A stretch of 15,480 nucleotides of DNA, from NCBI GenBank assembly GCA_003499325.1, contig DNIP01000052.1, positions 1-15,480 on the forward strand, read 5' to 3'. The notes beneath the pieces are model-generated. The model was not told where the DNA came from, did not search any database, and saw only the letters and a list, made by a program, of their open reading frames with translations. A program made the translations under genes and the position numbers. Shown here in pieces: positions 14,050-15,480 of this stretch. Numbering within the stretch: the stretch's first letter is position 1; every line of letters begins with the position of its first letter. The stretch comes from Oscillospiraceae bacterium. GTDB taxonomy: Bacteria; Bacillota; Clostridia; Oscillospirales; Acutalibacteraceae.

Positions 14050-14085
14050 GGAGTTGTTAGCCAAATCATAGATTTGGACAACTCC
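14050..14085. repeat. 36-nt hairpin, copy 2 of a covarying pair
   Basis: Outer arms GGAGTTGT and ACAACTCC, unpaired TAG, inner arms CCAAATC and GATTTGG, loop ATA. Compared with copy 1 (reverse complement), two positions of the outer arm differ and both are compensated on the other side, so the pairing is kept. Confidence 0.75.
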
Positions 14086-14099
14086 TCAAGCCACCCTTA

Positions 14100-14134
14100 A
14101 ACTCCTAACTCCTAACTCCTAACTCCTCACTCTT
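14100..14134 (+). repeat. Heptad tandem repeat tract inside the composite element
   Basis: Four units of AACTCCT followed by a variant CACTCTT. It has the same unit and orientation as the tracts at 7003 and 15245. Confidence 0.8.
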
Positions 14135-14262
14135 CTGCAGTAGCTCTCAGCCAATCAGTGTTTGCCTACGGCTCCGCTTCTTGGACAGCACCTCAAAAAC
14201 CGCTTGCCAACTTTCGTATTTTATGGTAACGTATGGTTGAACATTAAAAATTGAGGTATCTT

Positions 14263-15069
14263 ATGAAATACAAACTGATCGCGGTCGATATAGACGACAC
14301 CTTACTCAACCGAAAAAAGGAGATCTCCCCCATCACCAAGGCGGCGCTCTTGCAGGCGCAGGAAAACGGCGTGAAGGTCGCGGTGGCGTCGGGACGGCTC
14401 CCCTACGGCGTGCGCCCCTTTGCAAAGCAGCTCGAGGTGTTCCGCTACGGCGGCTATTACATGGGCTTCAACGGCGGCGCGATCCTGAACAGCCGCGACG
14501 AGCTGATCGGCAAAAGCTATCTTGACAGCAAATATATTGAGCCCGTCTATGACATTCTCCGCCCCGCGAACGTCACCACGATGGTGCACAAGGGCGCGAC
14601 AATCTATGCCGACAGCAAGGTCAACGACTACACCCACATTGAGAGCGATGTGATCGGTCTGCCGCTGAATGTGGTGGACGATCTGCCGAACTTCATCGAC
14701 TGGGATATCCACAAATTCCTGATCGCGGGCGATCCGCAGGAGCTCAAGGAGCTCGAGCAGCAGCTGCTCCACGCCCTCGGCGACGAGGTGGACATCTATC
14801 TTTCCGCGCCGTGGTTCCTTGAAGTCATGCCGAAAAGCGCCAACAAAGGCGAGGGACTGCGCAGAATCTGCGATGACGCGGGAATCGACATCCGTGACGC
14901 GGTAGCCTTCGGCGACAGCTTCAACGACATTTTCATGATCAAAGCCGCGGGAACGGGTATCGCAATGGGCAACGCCGAGGAGGCGGTAAAGGAAGTCGCC
15001 GACCGCGTCACCGACGACTGCGACCGCGACGGCATCGCAAAGGCGCTGAAGGAATTGGGAATCATATAA
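14263..15069 (+). CDS. Cof-type HAD-superfamily phosphatase (HAD-IIB)
   Basis: A 268-residue cytoplasmic phosphatase of the Cof/YidA group, which act on sugar phosphates, FMN, PLP and similar small phosphates. All HAD motifs are seen: motif I DIDDTLL (nucleophile Asp9, general acid Asp11), motif II Ser43 in VAVASGR, motif III Lys195 in KSANKGEGL, motif IV GDSFND (Asp218, Asp222). The large insert between motifs II and III (about 70-190) is the type IIB cap. The ATG at 14263 is chosen because TTGAGG (14251-14256) is its ribosome binding site; reading from that TTG would make the binding site coding. It is divergent from the ligase operon. A weak promoter-like TTGCCA is at about 14204 but the -10 is poor. 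The substrate cannot be told from sequence. Confidence 0.93.
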   Translation: MKYKLIAVDIDDTLLNRKKEISPITKAALLQAQENGVKVAVASGRLPYGVRPFAKQLEVFRYGGYYMGFNGGAILNSRDELIGKSYLDSKYIEPVYDILRPANVTTMVHKGATIYADSKVNDYTHIESDVIGLPLNVVDDLPNFIDWDIHKFLIAGDPQELKELEQQLLHALGDEVDIYLSAPWFLEVMPKSANKGEGLRRICDDAGIDIRDAVAFGDSFNDIFMIKAAGTGIAMGNAEEAVKEVADRVTDDCDRDGIAKALKELGII

Positions 15070-15070
15070 A

Positions 15071-15370
15071 GTGAGGAGTTAGGAGTTAGGAGTTAGGAGT
15101 GAATGGTGGACTTCGTCCACACCTGATTCATATTTCATATAACTTAATAACCTTTTAATAAATACGCTCATGACTTTTCAAAGAGTCATGAGCGTTACTG
15201 TTATCTATCTGTATTTTCATTCAAAACGCGTCAGCGTTTCCCACAACTCCTCACTCCTAACTCCTCACTCCTAACTCCTCACTCCTAACTCCTCACTCCT
15301 AACTCCTAACTCCTAACTCCTAACTCCTAACTCCTCACTCCTCACTCCTCACTCCTCACTCCTAACTCTC
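15071..15370. repeat. Intergenic element with opposed 7-bp repeat tracts (copy B)
   Basis: The element fills the whole gap between the HAD stop codon (ends 15069) and the next ATG (15372). Left tract 15071-15098: GTGAGGA then three GTTAGGA. Core 15099-15128: begins GTGAATGGTGGAC, has a GTGGAC-TTC-GTCCAC hairpin, and continues into ACCTGATT. The right tract 15245-15363 is 17 perfect heptads of AACTCCT or CACTCCT, with one degenerate unit after it; the first eight alternate strictly, giving a 14-bp higher-order repeat. The left units are the complement of the right ones, so the tracts can pair in several registers. No ribosome binding site is found in it for the following gene. Confidence 0.85.
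15164..15195 (+). terminator. Perfect 12-bp hairpin after the HAD gene
   Basis: ACGCTCATGACT and AGTCATGAGCGT pair perfectly around an 8-base loop (TTTCAAAG). It stands 95 bases after the HAD stop. No clean T-run follows on either strand (TACTGTTATC on plus), so it could be a weak, possibly two-way terminator or a structural part of the repeat element. Confidence 0.5.
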
Positions 15371-15371
15371 C

Positions 15372-15480
15372 ATGAAGACATACCTCGTTACCGGTGCAGC
15401 CGGATTTATCGGCTCCAACTTTGTGAAGTACATGCTGAGCAAGCATGACGATGTGCGTATAGTAATCCTTGACGCACTTA
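15372..15480 (+). CDS. rfbB: NAD-dependent sugar nucleotide dehydratase, probably dTDP-glucose 4,6-dehydratase, N-terminal fragment
   Basis: The first 36 codons are in the window; the gene runs off the right edge. The protein begins MKTYLVTGAAGFIGSNFVKY, with the nucleotide-binding GxxGFIG loop (residues 8-14) of extended short-chain dehydrogenases and the SNFV continuation usual in RfbB/RmlB, followed by an acidic end of the second strand (ILDAL). RfbB makes dTDP-4-keto-6-deoxyglucose for rhamnose and related surface sugars. The start is fixed by the Rossmann strand, so the ATG is only one base away from the heptad repeat unit, and the bases before it (CTAACTCTCC) have no ribosome binding site. 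Other epimerases of the family cannot be fully excluded from a fragment. Confidence 0.7.
   Translation, partial: MKTYLVTGAAGFIGSNFVKYMLSKHDDVRIVILDAL

Larger units (their letters stand above)
13716..14197. repeat. Composite inverted-repeat (MITE-like) intergenic element
   Basis: The ends are a perfect 16-bp inverted repeat: TTGAGGTGCTGTCCAA at 13724-13739 and its complement at 14181-14196. Further inverted pairs lie inside in the same order: AAGAAGCGGAGC (13780-13791 with 14171-14182), CTGATTGG then GAGAGCTACTGC (13813-13834 with 14137-14158, two mismatches), and heptad pieces GAGTGAGGAGTT (13839-13850) with the AACTCCT tract at 14100-14134. The left arm is about 42 bases longer, apparently by insertion between two CCAA copies. 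The interior has TCATTGCGAGG...GTGG (about 13920-13945), resembling a common bacterial dispersed repeat, and a partial second copy of the AGCCAATCA motif. A G8 run is just outside (13673-13680). No transposase or credible gene is seen. Confidence 0.7.

Noticed and set aside
15099..15128. Leader peptide (ATG GTG GAC ... TGA, seven codons) after AGGAG-like heptads
   Set aside because: The corresponding core at 10065 reads into an unrelated, longer frame and is not preceded by an AGGAG unit, so the peptide is not conserved between copies.
15071..15370. CRISPR array
   Set aside because: The repeats are 7 bp, directly abutting, with no unique spacers and no cas genes nearby.

Overview
The window looks like a chromosome segment of a low-GC-lineage but GC-balanced Gram-positive gut-type bacterium, most likely class Clostridia, order Oscillospirales (Ruminococcus-like). 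The reasons are a Firmicutes-type division/cell-wall (dcw) cluster starting with mraZ, a class B penicillin-binding protein with PASTA domains, AGGAG-type ribosome binding sites, and many short palindromic and tandem repeats between genes. The lineage is an inference from style, not from a search.

Region 1 (1-6450, all on the minus strand, transcribed right to left): mraZ, rsmH, ftsL, a division transpeptidase (ftsI/pbpB/spoVD type), mraY and the first 52 codons of ftsW/spoVE. murE, murF and murD are not between these genes. A sigma-A-type promoter with a 17-nt spacer lies upstream of mraZ, followed by three 10-nt repeats that look like the MraZ autorepression site. A second promoter and a long structured leader lie between rsmH and ftsL.

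Region 2 (6450-7085): no gene; decayed repeats, small hairpins, a heptad repeat tract and a terminator-like hairpin.

Region 3 (7086-13560, minus strand): a five-gene cluster in the order AMP-forming adenylating ligase, acyl carrier protein, DAP-decarboxylase-fold PLP enzyme, MBOAT acyltransferase, membrane-anchored SGNH protein. The outer parts resemble a Dlt (teichoic acid D-alanylation) system, while the ligase + carrier + PLP decarboxylase triad recalls butirosin (BtrK acting on a carrier-bound amino acid) and the triad found near exosortase exopolysaccharide loci. My reading is a cell-surface polymer modification pathway that activates an amino acid, loads it on the carrier, may decarboxylate it there, and passes it across the membrane through the MBOAT to an extracellular polymer. 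The substrate is unknown. This is the most interesting system in the window.

Region 4 (13560-14262): no gene; a composite inverted-repeat element of about 475 bp containing two 36-nt hairpins of one family in opposite orientation with compensated stem differences.

Region 5 (14263-15480, plus strand): a Cof-type HAD phosphatase, then an intergenic element that fills the space between its stop codon and the next start codon with opposed 7-bp repeat tracts, then the start of an NAD-dependent sugar nucleotide dehydratase (dTDP-glucose 4,6-dehydratase type). The same element type sits between the decarboxylase and MBOAT genes and supplies the last codons of the decarboxylase.
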